DNA of 64,000 bases from Celerinatantimonas yamalensis (GCF_046054155.1 NZ_JBEQCT010000001.1:248001-312000), one strand, 5' to 3'. Positions 17,754 through 27,587 are shown, counted from the stretch's first letter. A program made the numbers and translations. Notes: generated by a model not told the origin, from the letters alone.

Positions 17754-18743
17754 TTATGGCGGCGTCGCAGTATAAGGTTTACGCGCGATCATTACTGCAC
17801 GTTTAGGCGCTGGATGGCCTTCAACGGTTTGGCTTGGATCGTCTGGGTTTAAAAATTGCGCGAGTGACTCATTGGTCATCCACTCAGTGCTACGCTGCTC
17901 TTCGGTTGAGGTGACACTCACATCGACACAGCGTACCTGTTCAAAGCCGCACTTCTCAAGCCAGAGCTTAAGCGCTGCGACACTTGGTAAAAACCACACA
18001 TTGTTCATTTTGGCGTAGCGCTCGGGCGGGGTGAGGGTAGTTTGTTCATCACCCTCTACGACAAGTGTTTCCAGAACTAGTTCGCCGCCTTCGACTAATT
18101 GTTCTTTAAGCTGAAAAATATGATCAATTGGGGAGCGGCGGTGGTAGAGCACGCCCATGGAAAAGACGGTATTAAAGGCAGTGAGCGCCGGGAGCTGTTC
18201 AATCCCAAGGGGGAGTAAATGGATATTTTGCGGCGCGCCCGCTAAATGGCGAATTGCTTCAAATTGTGCTAAAAACAGTGACGATGGGTCAATTCCAACT
18301 ACAAATTTAGCACCCGCGCCCAGCATGCGCCACATATGATAACCATTGCCACAGCCGACATCTAATACATGGCGATTGGCCAGCGGACTAATATGTTCAG
18401 CCAAACGTTCCCACTTCCAGTCACTGCGCCACTCGGTATCAATCTCAAAGTCAAAGACTCGATAAGGTCCTTTGCGCCATGGATGGTAGCTGCGCAGTAA
18501 GTTTTCAACGCGACGCTTTTCACCATCAATCAATCGAGGGTGGGCGTTAATGGTAACGCTGTCGCTGAGCTCAATGGCCGCACCGCTTTGATCGGGGAGT
18601 TTATCTAAGACGCGCTCCCAACTGGGCAATAAACCATGGGCTTGTTCATCACGCCATACTTTAAGCTGGCCTGGTAGTACTTCTAACCAATGGGCCAGTG
18701 GGCTTTGTGCTATTTGTGCATAAAAGCGGCCAAATTCAATCAT
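17754..18743 (-). CDS. cmoB: tRNA U34 carboxymethyltransferase CmoB
   Basis: Transfers a carboxymethyl group from carboxy-SAM to 5-hydroxyuridine at tRNA wobble position 34, yielding cmo5U. 329 residues, near the Escherichia coli length of 323. The start at MIEFGRFYAQIAQSPLAHW matches the family and has AGGAG about seven bases upstream; an earlier in-frame start would add 34 residues overlapping cmoA. The SAM-binding motif VLDVGCGNGYHMWRMLGAGA is near residue 124 and FNTVFSMGVLYHRRSP follows. It overlaps the cmoA 3' end by eight bases. Confidence 0.96.
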   Translation of the reverse strand: MIEFGRFYAQIAQSPLAHWLEVLPGQLKVWRDEQAHGLLPSWERVLDKLPDQSGAAIELSDSVTINAHPRLIDGEKRRVENLLRSYHPWRKGPYRVFDFEIDTEWRSDWKWERLAEHISPLANRHVLDVGCGNGYHMWRMLGAGAKFVVGIDPSSLFLAQFEAIRHLAGAPQNIHLLPLGIEQLPALTAFNTVFSMGVLYHRRSPIDHIFQLKEQLVEGGELVLETLVVEGDEQTTLTPPERYAKMNNVWFLPSVAALKLWLEKCGFEQVRCVDVSVTSTEEQRSTEWMTNESLAQFLNPDDPSQTVEGHPAPKRAVMIARKPYTATPP

Positions 18744-19479
18744 TTTGATCTCCTTTGATCGCAATAAATGAGACAAAGTTAAAACACTGGAACCATGCGC
18801 TCGCATGGGCAAATCCGGCTGTTTTAAACCGCATGATGTGCGCATCTAACGTGTCGGTGAGTAGCACATTTTCAATAGCCGTGCGCTTTTGACTAATCTC
18901 AAGCTCGCTATAACCATTGGCTCGTTTAAAATCCAGATGCAGATCGTTTAGTACCGATTGCACCGGTGAATCAGTGAAGTGTACTTTTTCGCTGACGACT
19001 AACATCGCGCCGGGCAACATCCCTTGATAGATAGCGTGGATCAGTGCATCTCGCTCAGCTTGGGGGATAAACTGCAAGGTAAAATTAAGAACGACCACGC
19101 TAGCATTTACAATGCTGACATCCTGAATGTTGGCACAAATCAGCTGTACAGGGGTATCACTACGATAGGCATCTAGATGGCTTTGGCAGCGCTCGATCAT
19201 TGGCTCAGAGTTATCAACACCAATGATCTCACAACCACTGTGGCTGATATTTCGGCGCATCATCAGTGTTGCACCACCGAGTGAGCAGCCTAAATCATAG
19301 AGCCTAGAGTCTGCTTGGTGATATTGTCCGGTGAGCTTGCCGATAACATCCAAAATGGTGCTATAGCCGGGAACCGAACGTTGGATCATATCTGGAAAAA
19401 CTTCGACCACTTGTTGATCAAAGCGAAAGTTACCGACTTGAGCGATAGGTTGGGCGAAGATATTATCTGAGCGATGCAT
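18736..19479 (-). CDS. cmoA: Carboxy-S-adenosyl-L-methionine synthase CmoA
   Basis: Converts SAM and prephenate to carboxy-SAM, the donor used by CmoB encoded directly downstream. 247 residues, normal size. Class I methyltransferase fold with YDLGCSLGGATLMMRRN (near residue 60) and the family N-terminus with DNIFAQPIAQVGNFRFDQQV. Overlap with cmoB indicates translational coupling. Both lie close to aspS, a common gammaproteobacterial arrangement. Confidence 0.96.
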   Translation of the reverse strand: MHRSDNIFAQPIAQVGNFRFDQQVVEVFPDMIQRSVPGYSTILDVIGKLTGQYHQADSRLYDLGCSLGGATLMMRRNISHSGCEIIGVDNSEPMIERCQSHLDAYRSDTPVQLICANIQDVSIVNASVVVLNFTLQFIPQAERDALIHAIYQGMLPGAMLVVSEKVHFTDSPVQSVLNDLHLDFKRANGYSELEISQKRTAIENVLLTDTLDAHIMRFKTAGFAHASAWFQCFNFVSFIAIKGDQND

Positions 19480-19619
19480 GAGTTTAATCTAACTACCATT
19501 AAAGCTATTAATAGGTGCACAATCGTGCAAACGGCGGCATTTTACCGCGCTTTGGCTAAACTGTCTTGTCTGTTTAAATGCTGTTTGTCCAAAGTGATGT
19601 AATAACCACCTTCTTTCTG

Positions 19620-20531
19620 CTATCGCTGCGCCAACACGTAGTTTAATCCACCGAGAATGGCAGCGACTTGGGCCTTGTTGCATTGACTTGGGGTTGCTTT
19701 GGGGCTATCGGGATAGACCTCGGTGGTGGCGTGAAACTGGCAATCACTCAAACTACCGCATAACCCTAATTTAGCCATTGGGTAGAGAATCACGCCCGGT
19801 TGCACCACTTTTTCACCGATAATTAGCCCTTGATCATCGGAAGGGGCAATGTGAGTGACTTTTGCGACTGAATCGATAATGGCTCGCTGAAACTCAAGTG
19901 TTGGTTTGGCGCTATCGGCTACCAGATAAAAACCATCGGGTATGCTGTCTGCTTCATAAGGCTTGCCTTGTTTGGCGGCGAGGGCAGGGCGAAACTCTTG
20001 TTCGTCACTGTCGGTGGTTTCATGTAGATCAATATGGAACCAGATTGGCTCGTCTTGCGCCTGAATGTAGGCCATCAGCTGAGCCGATTCGGGCACTGGT
20101 GAATCCTGATAAAACGAGCGGTTCGGGTCAATTGCCTCAGGGTTCCAGCGTTGGATGTGCTCATATCCCCAGGGACTAACACAAGGCGTGATGATGATAT
20201 TAACGTGTTGTTGGTAGTCGCTTATATGTTCACGAGCAAAGCACAAAGCACCTTGCACGCCGCTCGTTTCGTAGCCATGTACGCCGCCAGTAATCAAAAT
20301 AGTAGGGCGGTTGCGTTGCCAAATGGCACTTTTGATCGCCAGCAATGGATAATGCTCAGCATAGTTAAGCTCACCGTATTGCTCAATGACACAACTCTCT
20401 GGCAACTGGTCAATTTTGCTGATCACTTCATTATTGTAGCTGCGTTGTTTCACCTGCGCGCTTCGCCACGCAGCAATTTCAGCTACGCCCCAAGGGGTTC
20501 CAGCTTGACCAATCGGATAGGATGATGACAT
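19620..20531 (-). CDS. M14-family zinc carboxypeptidase-like protein
   Basis: 303 residues. TGGVHGYETSG (near residue 80) supplies the H-x-x-E zinc ligands of M14 metallopeptidases, and FHIDLHETTD (near 167) provides the third histidine; the sequence PNRSFYQD resembles the substrate-binding PNR motif. No signal peptide, so it is probably cytoplasmic. Related proteins include M14 peptidases and succinylglutamate desuccinylase/aspartoacylase-like enzymes. The substrate is not known; it could be a peptide or an N-acyl amino acid. Confidence 0.83.
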   Translation of the reverse strand: MSSSYPIGQAGTPWGVAEIAAWRSAQVKQRSYNNEVISKIDQLPESCVIEQYGELNYAEHYPLLAIKSAIWQRNRPTILITGGVHGYETSGVQGALCFAREHISDYQQHVNIIITPCVSPWGYEHIQRWNPEAIDPNRSFYQDSPVPESAQLMAYIQAQDEPIWFHIDLHETTDSDEQEFRPALAAKQGKPYEADSIPDGFYLVADSAKPTLEFQRAIIDSVAKVTHIAPSDDQGLIIGEKVVQPGVILYPMAKLGLCGSLSDCQFHATTEVYPDSPKATPSQCNKAQVAAILGGLNYVLAQR

Positions 20532-20782
20532 AACGTTTGCCTTAGCTCGAATATAGAAGCCACAGGGTAGGAGTGTTTTAAATGGGTTGCAACTTTTTGT
20601 TGGTTAAGCCAAGGTGGCCGAGGAATTCGAGGATAGCTATTCTGTTTTCGCAATAAAATCCTTTATAATGACACCTTGGTATGCCTAGTTGGGCTGGGTC
20701 TTCGTCTTTAAGCATTGCTTAATCTCAGCTTTCGCTGGCCAACAGGCTAAATCGGTTTTTTAATCTGCAACGGGAAGGCGTT

Positions 20783-22555
20783 ATGCGCACTGTGTACTGT
20801 GGACAAGTCACATCTGAATATGAGGGCCAGGAAATTGATCTGGTCGGTTGGGTTAATCGACGTCGTGATTTAGGTGGCGTTATCTTCATCGATTTGCGTG
20901 ATCGTGAAGGGATTGTTCAGGTCGTCTTTGATCCGGATCGTGATGATAGTTTCACGGTTGCCAATACCTTGCGTAACGAGTTTTGCGTGCAATTACGCGG
21001 TAAAGTACGTCCTCGCCCAGAAGGGCAAGTGAATACAGATATGACAACCGGCGCGATCGAAGTGCTTGGATTAGAGCTTGAAATTCTTAACCGCTCGGCA
21101 CCATTGCCTCTTGATAGTAATCAAGAAAATAGCGAAGAGCTGCGTCTGAAATATCGCTATTTGGATTTACGTCGTCCTGAGATGACGCAGCGATTAATGT
21201 TCCGCGCTAAAGTAACCAGCTTTATTCGACGTTTTATGGACGGTCACGGCTTTTTGGATATTGAAACACCAATGTTGACCAAAGCGACGCCTGAGGGGGC
21301 TCGCGATTATTTAGTGCCAAGTCGAACCAACCGCGGTAAGTTTTTTGCGCTGCCACAATCCCCGCAGATCTTTAAGCAATTGTTGATGGTCTCGGGGATG
21401 GATCGCTACTATCAGATTGTTAAATGTTTCCGTGATGAAGATTTGCGTGCGGATCGCCAGCCAGAATTCACTCAAGTGGATATTGAAACATCTTTCATGA
21501 CCAGCGATGAAGTTCGTGAAGTCACAGAAGCGTTACTTCGTAACCTGTTTAATCAGCTATTAAATGTTGATTTGGGCGATTTTCCAATTATGACGTGGCA
21601 TGACGCAATGCGTTTGTATGGCAGCGATAAACCAGATTTACGAAACCCGATGCAGTTTATTGATGTTGCTGACTTATTGAAAGACGTTGAGTTTAAGGTT
21701 TTTGCTGGCCCTGCTAATGACCCGAAAGGGCGGGTGGCAATGCTTTGTGTGCCAGGAGGGGCGCAGTTATCTCGTAAACAATTAGATGAATACACCAAAT
21801 ATATTGGTAAATATGGTGCTAAAGGCATGGCATGGATGAAAATCAATGATGTCAGTGCCGGATCTGAAGGTGTTCAGTCACCGGTGGCTAAGTTCTTAAC
21901 TGCCGATATTATCGAAGCACTGATTAAACGGGCAAATGCCCAATCTGGTGATATTCTGCTCTTTGGTGCCGATAGCTACAATATTGTGTGTGATGCCATC
22001 GGCGCTCTGCGGCTGAAAGTGGGTGAAGATCTGGGGCTGGTTGAACAAGGTTGGAAACCATTGTGGGTGGTTGATTTCCCAATGTTTGAAGAATCGGATG
22101 GTCGCCTATGGGCGATGCATCACCCATTTACCGCACCGGTCCCCGGCGTTACAGCGCAACAATTGCGTGAAAATCCAGCTAATATCTTATCTAATGCTTA
22201 TGACGTTGTACTGAATGGTTTCGAAATCGGTGGTGGTTCGGTACGTATTCACCAACAAGAGATGCAGTCGGCTGCATTTGAAGCGTTAGGGATTAGCGAA
22301 GAAGAAGCGCAGGATAAATTTGGCTTCTTATTGCAGGCACTGCAATTTGGTGCGCCACCACATGCCGGCCTTGCATTAGGCTTAGACCGGTTAGTGATGT
22401 TGATGACTGGTGCCGCGAATATTCGTGAAGTGATGGCATTTCCTAAAACGACTACGGCTGGGTGCCCGTTAACCAATGCGCCAAGCCCTGCTAATCCAGA
22501 AGTTTTACAAGAATTAGGTATTGCTCTCGTTGCTAAAGAAAACGACGACGCCTAA
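20783..22555 (+). CDS. aspS: Aspartyl-tRNA synthetase
   Basis: 590 residues, bacterial-type AspRS. An N-terminal OB-fold anticodon-binding domain (VGWVNRRRDLGGVIFIDLRDREG) is followed by the class II catalytic core with RYLDLRRPEM (motif 1 region), FRDEDLRADRQPEFTQVD (motif 2), the bacterial GAD insertion (about 285-420) and GLALGLDRLVML (motif 3). The start ATG is preceded by GGGAAGG. A TATAAT at 20664-20669 is a candidate -10 without a clear -35. A strong hairpin follows the stop. Confidence 0.98.
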   Translation: MRTVYCGQVTSEYEGQEIDLVGWVNRRRDLGGVIFIDLRDREGIVQVVFDPDRDDSFTVANTLRNEFCVQLRGKVRPRPEGQVNTDMTTGAIEVLGLELEILNRSAPLPLDSNQENSEELRLKYRYLDLRRPEMTQRLMFRAKVTSFIRRFMDGHGFLDIETPMLTKATPEGARDYLVPSRTNRGKFFALPQSPQIFKQLLMVSGMDRYYQIVKCFRDEDLRADRQPEFTQVDIETSFMTSDEVREVTEALLRNLFNQLLNVDLGDFPIMTWHDAMRLYGSDKPDLRNPMQFIDVADLLKDVEFKVFAGPANDPKGRVAMLCVPGGAQLSRKQLDEYTKYIGKYGAKGMAWMKINDVSAGSEGVQSPVAKFLTADIIEALIKRANAQSGDILLFGADSYNIVCDAIGALRLKVGEDLGLVEQGWKPLWVVDFPMFEESDGRLWAMHHPFTAPVPGVTAQQLRENPANILSNAYDVVLNGFEIGGGSVRIHQQEMQSAAFEALGISEEEAQDKFGFLLQALQFGAPPHAGLALGLDRLVMLMTGAANIREVMAFPKTTTAGCPLTNAPSPANPEVLQELGIALVAKENDDA

Positions 22556-22572
22556 CCTCTTGTGATTCCTTT

Positions 22573-22595
22573 AGGCTAAGGCGCTGCCTTAGCCT
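22573..22595 (+). terminator. Hairpin after aspS
   Basis: A perfect 10-bp stem (AGGCTAAGGC/GCCTTAGCCT) with a three-base loop, followed by only a short T-containing tail. Probably a terminator of moderate strength. Confidence 0.65.
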
Positions 22596-22685
22596 GTCTT
22601 AAGCTCATGTTCTGAGTATCGAATAATGATCAGATTGTGAATGATCTGAGATAAAAAATATAAAAAACAGAAGTGGAGTACCGTT

Positions 22686-23432
22686 ATGGCAGGTCATAGT
22701 AAATGGGCCAATATTAAACATCGCAAAGCTGCACAAGATGCCAAACGAGGGAAGGTCTTTACCAAGTTAATTCGAGAGCTGACGACCTCAGCCCGTGAAG
22801 GTGGAGCCGACGCTGATAGTAATCCTCGGCTGCGAGCGGCAATTGATAAGGCATTATCAAACAATATGACGCGTGATACGATTGATCGCGCGATCAAACG
22901 CGGCGCCGGTGAGCTTGATGGTCAGCAACTTGAAACGGTTATTTATGAAGGGTATGGACCTGGTGGTACGGCGGTGATGGTCGAATGCATGACCGATAAC
23001 CGTAATCGTACTGCTGGTAGTGTGCGCCATGCGTTTAGTAAAAGTGGTGGGAATCTAGGTACGGATGGCTCAGTTGCTTATCTTTTTGATAAAAAAGGGG
23101 TCATCAACTATGCACCAGGATTAGATGAAGAATCGGTGATGGAAGCCGCCATTGAAGCAGGTGCTGAAGATATTATCAGCAATGATGATGGAAGTATTGA
23201 CGTATACACTACACCGGAAACGTTTGGTCATGTCAAAGATGCTTTAGATCGAGCCGAATTAGTCGCAGAGAACGCTGAAGTGACGATGGTGCCGTCAACT
23301 GCCGCTGAGCTTGATGAACAGACTGCACCAAAATTAATGCGTTTGATTGATATGCTTGAAGATGATGATGATGTGCAAGAGGTATATCACAATGCTGAGA
23401 TCTCCGATGAGATCATGGAAACCCTCGACTAA
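22686..23432 (+). CDS. yebC: YebC/PmpR-family translational/transcriptional regulator
   Basis: 248 residues, full length for the family. The N-terminal MAGHSKWANIKHRKAAQDAKRGK start is nearly invariant, with RGAGELDG and YEGYGPGGTAVMVE following. Family members have been described as DNA-binding regulators and, more recently, as ribosome-associated factors relieving stalling. A stretch of acidic residues ends the protein. Its stop overlaps the ruvC start by one base (TAATG), and the aspS-yebC-ruvC order is conserved. Confidence 0.97.
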   Translation: MAGHSKWANIKHRKAAQDAKRGKVFTKLIRELTTSAREGGADADSNPRLRAAIDKALSNNMTRDTIDRAIKRGAGELDGQQLETVIYEGYGPGGTAVMVECMTDNRNRTAGSVRHAFSKSGGNLGTDGSVAYLFDKKGVINYAPGLDEESVMEAAIEAGAEDIISNDDGSIDVYTTPETFGHVKDALDRAELVAENAEVTMVPSTAAELDEQTAPKLMRLIDMLEDDDDVQEVYHNAEISDEIMETLD

Positions 23433-23956
23433 TGGCAGTTATTTTAGGAATTGACCCCGGCTCGCGTTTGACTGGGTTTGGGGTGATCCGTTATCAACAT
23501 GGTCAAGCGCAATACCTTGGCAGTGGTTGTATTCGTATGCAAACTGAAGCGGCGTTGCCACAGCGGCTGAAAACGATTTATCAAGGTGTGAGCGAGGTCA
23601 TCACCCAATACCAACCGGATGAATTTGCCATTGAGCAGGTCTTTATGGCACACAACCCTGATTCGGCGTTGAAACTAGGGCAAGCCCGCGGCGCGGCGAT
23701 TGTGGCGGCAGTGAATCAAGATCTACCGGTGTTTGAGTACTCTGCGCGGCAGATCAAACAGGCTGTCGTCGGAACTGGGGGCGCTGAAAAAAACCAAGTG
23801 CAACAGATGGTCATGCACATGCTCAAACTCAACGCGACGCCGCAAGCGGATGCAGCGGATGCGCTGGCCGTGGCATTGTGTCATGCCCATACGAACCAAA
23901 GCATGATTAATATGGCAGGGCAGGCTCGAAAAACAGTTCGTCGTCGACTTCGCTAG
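23432..23956 (+). CDS. ruvC: Holliday-junction endonuclease RuvC
   Basis: 174 residues. Resolves four-way junctions made during recombination. RNase H-like fold with catalytic acidic residues: Asp8 in LGIDPGSRLTGFG, the Glu in FAIEQVFMAHN, and the C-terminal ADAADALAVALCHAH pair. Translation is coupled to yebC. The usual partners ruvA and ruvB do not follow; the next gene is an unrelated dehydrogenase 220 bp away. Confidence 0.97.
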   Translation: MAVILGIDPGSRLTGFGVIRYQHGQAQYLGSGCIRMQTEAALPQRLKTIYQGVSEVITQYQPDEFAIEQVFMAHNPDSALKLGQARGAAIVAAVNQDLPVFEYSARQIKQAVVGTGGAEKNQVQQMVMHMLKLNATPQADAADALAVALCHAHTNQSMINMAGQARKTVRRRLR

Positions 23957-24176
23957 TGAAGTTGTCAATTTGTGTCGAAGTTGTTGATCTAATAGCCTGC
24001 TTTGTGACCGTTTTTTCTTTGCCGCGCTTATTGGTTTATCTATATGTGCTAGTACCAGTGATGATGAGTGTATCGAACGATGATGGCGTTTAGGCCGATT
24101 TTGCCGAGTAAACTGGCTTTCTAGCATGAAGATAACGGCGTCATTAACTTAAATTGATAACACTAAGGTGATCTTT

Positions 24177-25139
24177 GTGAAAATTGCAGTTTTAGATGAT
24201 TATCAGAATGTTGTTAAAACGCTGGACTGCTTCTCTATTCTTAATGGCCATGATGTTAGCGTTTTTAATCAAGCCTGTTTAGATGTTAATGAGTTAGCTA
24301 TGAAATTGGCTAATGTTGACGCGTTAGTTTTGATTCGAGAACGTACCCAAGTTACTGACGAGCTGTTGTCAAAACTTCCAAACCTTAAACTCATTAGTCA
24401 AACCGGAAAAGTCAGTAATCATTTGAATGTGGCTTTATGTCAGCAATATGGGGTTTCTGTTGCGCAAGGGATTGGTTCACCCGTTGCACCCTCGGAGCTG
24501 TGTTGGGCTCTTATTATGGCCGCATCAAGAAATATTCCTGAATACGTTGTTAATCTTTCATGTTCTCAGTGGCAGCAAGCGAGTGGGCTAGGATTAGGTC
24601 GAACATTGAATGGGTTAACGCTAGGCATTTGGGGCTACGGAAAAATTGGTCAGCGTATAGCACAGTATGCCAAAGCCTTTGGTCTGTCGGTTATGATTTG
24701 GGGAAGTGACACCTCGCGAGTGTTGGCTGAAGAGCATGGTTTTATTGCAGCGACATCTCAGCGGGAGTTTTTTGCCAGTTCAGATATCGTTTCACTTCAT
24801 TTAAGGTTGAATGAGACAACGCGAGGGTGCGTGACGGCTGCCGATTTATCGGTGATGAAATCAGATTCATTATTTGTTAATACCAGCCGAGCGGAGTTGG
24901 TTGAATCTCTTGCGCTATACAATGAAATGCTCTCCCATCCTACAAAACGAGCCGCTTTGGATGTGTTTGCAGTTGAACCTGCCACTGATCAAAATGAGCC
25001 ATTATTGTCGCTGCCGAATGTGCTTTGCTCGCCCCATCTTGGGTATGTCACTAAAAGCAGCTATGAGCTCTATTTTAAAGTGGCATTTGAAAACGTCGTC
25101 GCTTTTGCGCAAGGCCAACCCCAAAATTTAGTTAGGTAA
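24177..25139 (+). CDS. D-isomer-specific 2-hydroxyacid dehydrogenase family protein
   Basis: 320 residues. Rossmann motif LGIWGYGKIGQRIAQYAKAFG (near residue 147), the catalytic Arg in LHLRLNETTRG, the Glu in ALDVFAVEP and the His in LCSPHLGYVTKSSYE make the classical NAD-binding and R-E-H catalytic set. The start GTG at 24177 has AAGGTG six bases upstream and yields MKIAVLDDYQNV, a common start in this branch; an in-frame GTG nine bases earlier is less likely. Substrate unknown (glycerate, lactate, phosphoglycerate and others are possible). Confidence 0.87.
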   Translation: MKIAVLDDYQNVVKTLDCFSILNGHDVSVFNQACLDVNELAMKLANVDALVLIRERTQVTDELLSKLPNLKLISQTGKVSNHLNVALCQQYGVSVAQGIGSPVAPSELCWALIMAASRNIPEYVVNLSCSQWQQASGLGLGRTLNGLTLGIWGYGKIGQRIAQYAKAFGLSVMIWGSDTSRVLAEEHGFIAATSQREFFASSDIVSLHLRLNETTRGCVTAADLSVMKSDSLFVNTSRAELVESLALYNEMLSHPTKRAALDVFAVEPATDQNEPLLSLPNVLCSPHLGYVTKSSYELYFKVAFENVVAFAQGQPQNLVR

Positions 25140-25317
25140 TGGCTACTAGAACAAAATGCCCAGTCGAGCTGCGCCGGTTATGTAAAGCAGAAGCCCTCGA
25201 TTGAACGATGAGAAGGACCTAATTGCAGGCTCAATCTGAGTAGATAGCAATCATTACAGATAGTTGTTAGGATTATCGGTGATCATCCATTAGGGGATGT
25301 ATCGATAGATAACGAAT

Positions 25318-26418
25318 ATGGATGATGATATGCCCACCAATTTACGTAAACAGTGTCATACTTTTCTCTCTGGAAATCACGAATATTCCCCCGCTGAATT
25401 ATTTACCCAGATGGCGACATGGTGTGAAGCCCATCATGTGGAGCACGACACTTATGGGGAAGGGGAGACGATTGAGCAATTTGAGCAAAAAATTGCTGAG
25501 TTACTTGGATTTGAATCAGCGTTGTTTGTGATTAGCGGTACTATGACTCAACCCACAGTATTGCAACTGGCTTGTCAGCAGCGACGCTGTTATAACGTGG
25601 CTATGCACGAAACCTGTCACATTAATCGCCATGAAGGCCAAGGCTATCAGCTTCAAAATCGATTTCATGTTTTGCCGATTGGCGATCGCCATTCGCCTTG
25701 GCTGGTGGATGACCTTAAGGCGTGGCCAGATGAGCTTGCCGCTGCGGTTTATGAGCTGCCGATGCGTGAAATCGGAGGCCAGTTACCAAGCTTTGAGCAG
25801 TTATCTGCCATTAAAACTTACTGCCACGCGCAAAATATCCACCTGCATATGGATGGGGCTCGCCTTTGGGAGAGTGCTGCGTTTTACCAAAAAAGCTATG
25901 CAGATATCGCTCAAGGGTTTGATTCTGTTTATGTCTCCCTCTATAAAGGTGTGAATGGTCTGGGCGGTTCCATATTAGCAGGTGACAACGCCTTGATTGA
26001 AAAGGCCCGTTTATGGATGCGCCGTCAGGGTGGCAATGTCTATCATCGCACGCCCTATGTGGTGTCGGCTGCGATGCAGTTTGATGCCCGTCTTGCTGCG
26101 TTACCCAAATTATTTGCCCGAACCCAGCAGATTTACCAAATTTTTCAACGATATCCTGTCGTTACGCTTAATCCTAGTCAACCGCAGGCGAATATGTTGC
26201 ATTGGTATTTACCGATGGATTTGGAGAAAGCCAATACGTTGCGCGACACGTTGGCCAAACAAAAAGGTATCTGGCTTGGTCATCCTCAAAGTGCGCCGCA
26301 ACCGAATCAAAGTTTTATTGAGTGGTATGTGGGGGACCGCTTATTAACCATGCCTGATGATGAGCTGATCGCGCTGCTGGATTGGATTCAGAATTATCTG
26401 CATGCCGAACAGCGATAA
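25318..26418 (+). CDS. Beta-eliminating lyase / threonine-aldolase-like PLP enzyme
   Basis: 366 residues, fold type I PLP enzyme. YGEGETIEQFEQKIAELLGFESALFVISGTMTQ resembles the N-terminal region of threonine aldolases, HMDGARLWE supplies the cofactor-binding Asp, and SLYKGVNGLGGSILAGD (near residue 211) holds the probable Schiff-base Lys. Low-specificity threonine aldolase (threonine to glycine plus acetaldehyde) is the nearest well-known activity; other beta-eliminations are possible. A second ATG four codons on (25330) is an alternative start. It seems to be in a short run with the DUF3820 gene 14 bp downstream. Confidence 0.83.
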   Translation: MDDDMPTNLRKQCHTFLSGNHEYSPAELFTQMATWCEAHHVEHDTYGEGETIEQFEQKIAELLGFESALFVISGTMTQPTVLQLACQQRRCYNVAMHETCHINRHEGQGYQLQNRFHVLPIGDRHSPWLVDDLKAWPDELAAAVYELPMREIGGQLPSFEQLSAIKTYCHAQNIHLHMDGARLWESAAFYQKSYADIAQGFDSVYVSLYKGVNGLGGSILAGDNALIEKARLWMRRQGGNVYHRTPYVVSAAMQFDARLAALPKLFARTQQIYQIFQRYPVVTLNPSQPQANMLHWYLPMDLEKANTLRDTLAKQKGIWLGHPQSAPQPNQSFIEWYVGDRLLTMPDDELIALLDWIQNYLHAEQR

Positions 26419-26431
26419 ACGATGATAGGCA

Positions 26432-26665
26432 ATGGCTATGTTAGATAAAGCGAACATCTTAAAGTTAGTGCAGGTCAAAATGCCATTTGGCAAATATGCT
26501 GGCCGATTGTTAATCGATCTGCCGGAAGAGTATTTGTTTTGGTTTGATAAACAAGGTTTTCCTGAAGGGGAACTTGGTGAATTGATGCAGCTGTGTTTAA
26601 TGCTTAAAATTGAAGGGCTAGATGAAGTTGTTCAGCCGTTAAAACGTCCCCAGTCATTCCTTTGA
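26432..26665 (+). CDS. DUF3820 family protein
   Basis: 77 residues. The MPFGKYAGRLLIDLPEEYLFWF block and the following GELG...L segment are the hallmark of DUF3820 (annotated in Pfam as a putative quorum-sensing-regulated virulence factor, on thin evidence). No enzymatic motif. It starts 14 bp after the PLP enzyme on the same strand. A second ATG two codons later may be the real start. Confidence 0.85.
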   Translation: MAMLDKANILKLVQVKMPFGKYAGRLLIDLPEEYLFWFDKQGFPEGELGELMQLCLMLKIEGLDEVVQPLKRPQSFL

Positions 26666-26807
26666 TCGTCATTGATGTACAATATTGGAATGTCAATATT
26701 GAGCACTTTTTCTGATAACTGGCCGACATTTTGTCTCAACTAGCTTGTATTTATTGCCAAGAAGCGAAATGATGCTTATTTGAGTACTTGAATTAGGTTA
26801 CATACGC

Positions 26808-27278
26808 ATGCGATCAGTTTTAGAAAAGATGTCTGTACAGGAATTTTCTACCTATTTTGAGCGTTTGATTATTGAGTATGCAAAAGAAAATATAGCCTCT
26901 GGGCGTTGGCCTGAAAAAGGAGCGATTCAGCACTCACGGAGTGACCTTTGGGGTCTGTTACCCAACGGCATTTATACTGTAAATAATTATCTATTTAACA
27001 TTACTAATCCTGAGAATGACACCTGTGTTGGGGCGCTATGGTTGGCCATAGATGAGGATATTCATACCGCTTTTATTTTTGATGTTTTAATTAAGAATGA
27101 ATTTCGTCGACAAGGATTTGCAACGCGGGCTCTGGATGCTGTGCAGCGATATGCCAAGTCGTTGGGAATGAACCATATTGGCTTGCATGTGTTTAACCAC
27201 AATACAGCGGCCAAACAACTGTATACTTTATTAGGCTTTCGAGAAGTTAGTTGCAATATGAACAAAGAGCTACTCTAA
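26808..27278 (+). CDS. GNAT-family N-acetyltransferase
   Basis: 156 residues. The acetyl-CoA-binding motif is FDVLIKNEFRRQGFATRALDAVQRYA (near residue 90), followed by IGLHVFNHNTAAKQLYTLLGF, a typical GNAT C-terminal arrangement. The N-terminal third has no recognised domain. Substrate unknown. It stands alone with a preceding AT-rich gap of about 140 bp. Confidence 0.83.
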   Translation: MRSVLEKMSVQEFSTYFERLIIEYAKENIASGRWPEKGAIQHSRSDLWGLLPNGIYTVNNYLFNITNPENDTCVGALWLAIDEDIHTAFIFDVLIKNEFRRQGFATRALDAVQRYAKSLGMNHIGLHVFNHNTAAKQLYTLLGFREVSCNMNKELL

Positions 27279-27587
27279 AACGACAATAATCGGCGGGTGC
27301 TAGTCGGTAATAAACAATCGGAGCTATGACTGTCGCGAAAACGACATAATAATAGGGCGTTTGCATGTTATTTAATTGTATAGAGGTCAGAGCAACGTTA
27401 AGCACTGATCATTTTTGAAAATGCCGAGAATGTTAAATTGCAGATTGCATGACATGTTTGTATCGGTATCGATGAATCAGCGGTCGCTATACGCAAAGTA
27501 CTTCGCTGATTCATCTGACAGATGAAACTATAATTGTATAGATTAGTTATCTAACTGATTGAGCGAATAATTAATCGATATAAGTAT
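27279..27587. other. Non-coding stretch with a 12-bp inverted repeat
   Basis: No gene seen. GATGAATCAGCG at 27471-27482 and its exact complement at 27504-27515 are separated by 21 bases. The arrangement suits a hairpin or a dimeric regulator site; there is no T run on either side. Confidence 0.5.

Noticed and set aside
23723..24127. Minus-strand open frame of 134 codons
   Set aside because: Largely antisense to ruvC; His/Arg-rich composition typical of a shadow frame.
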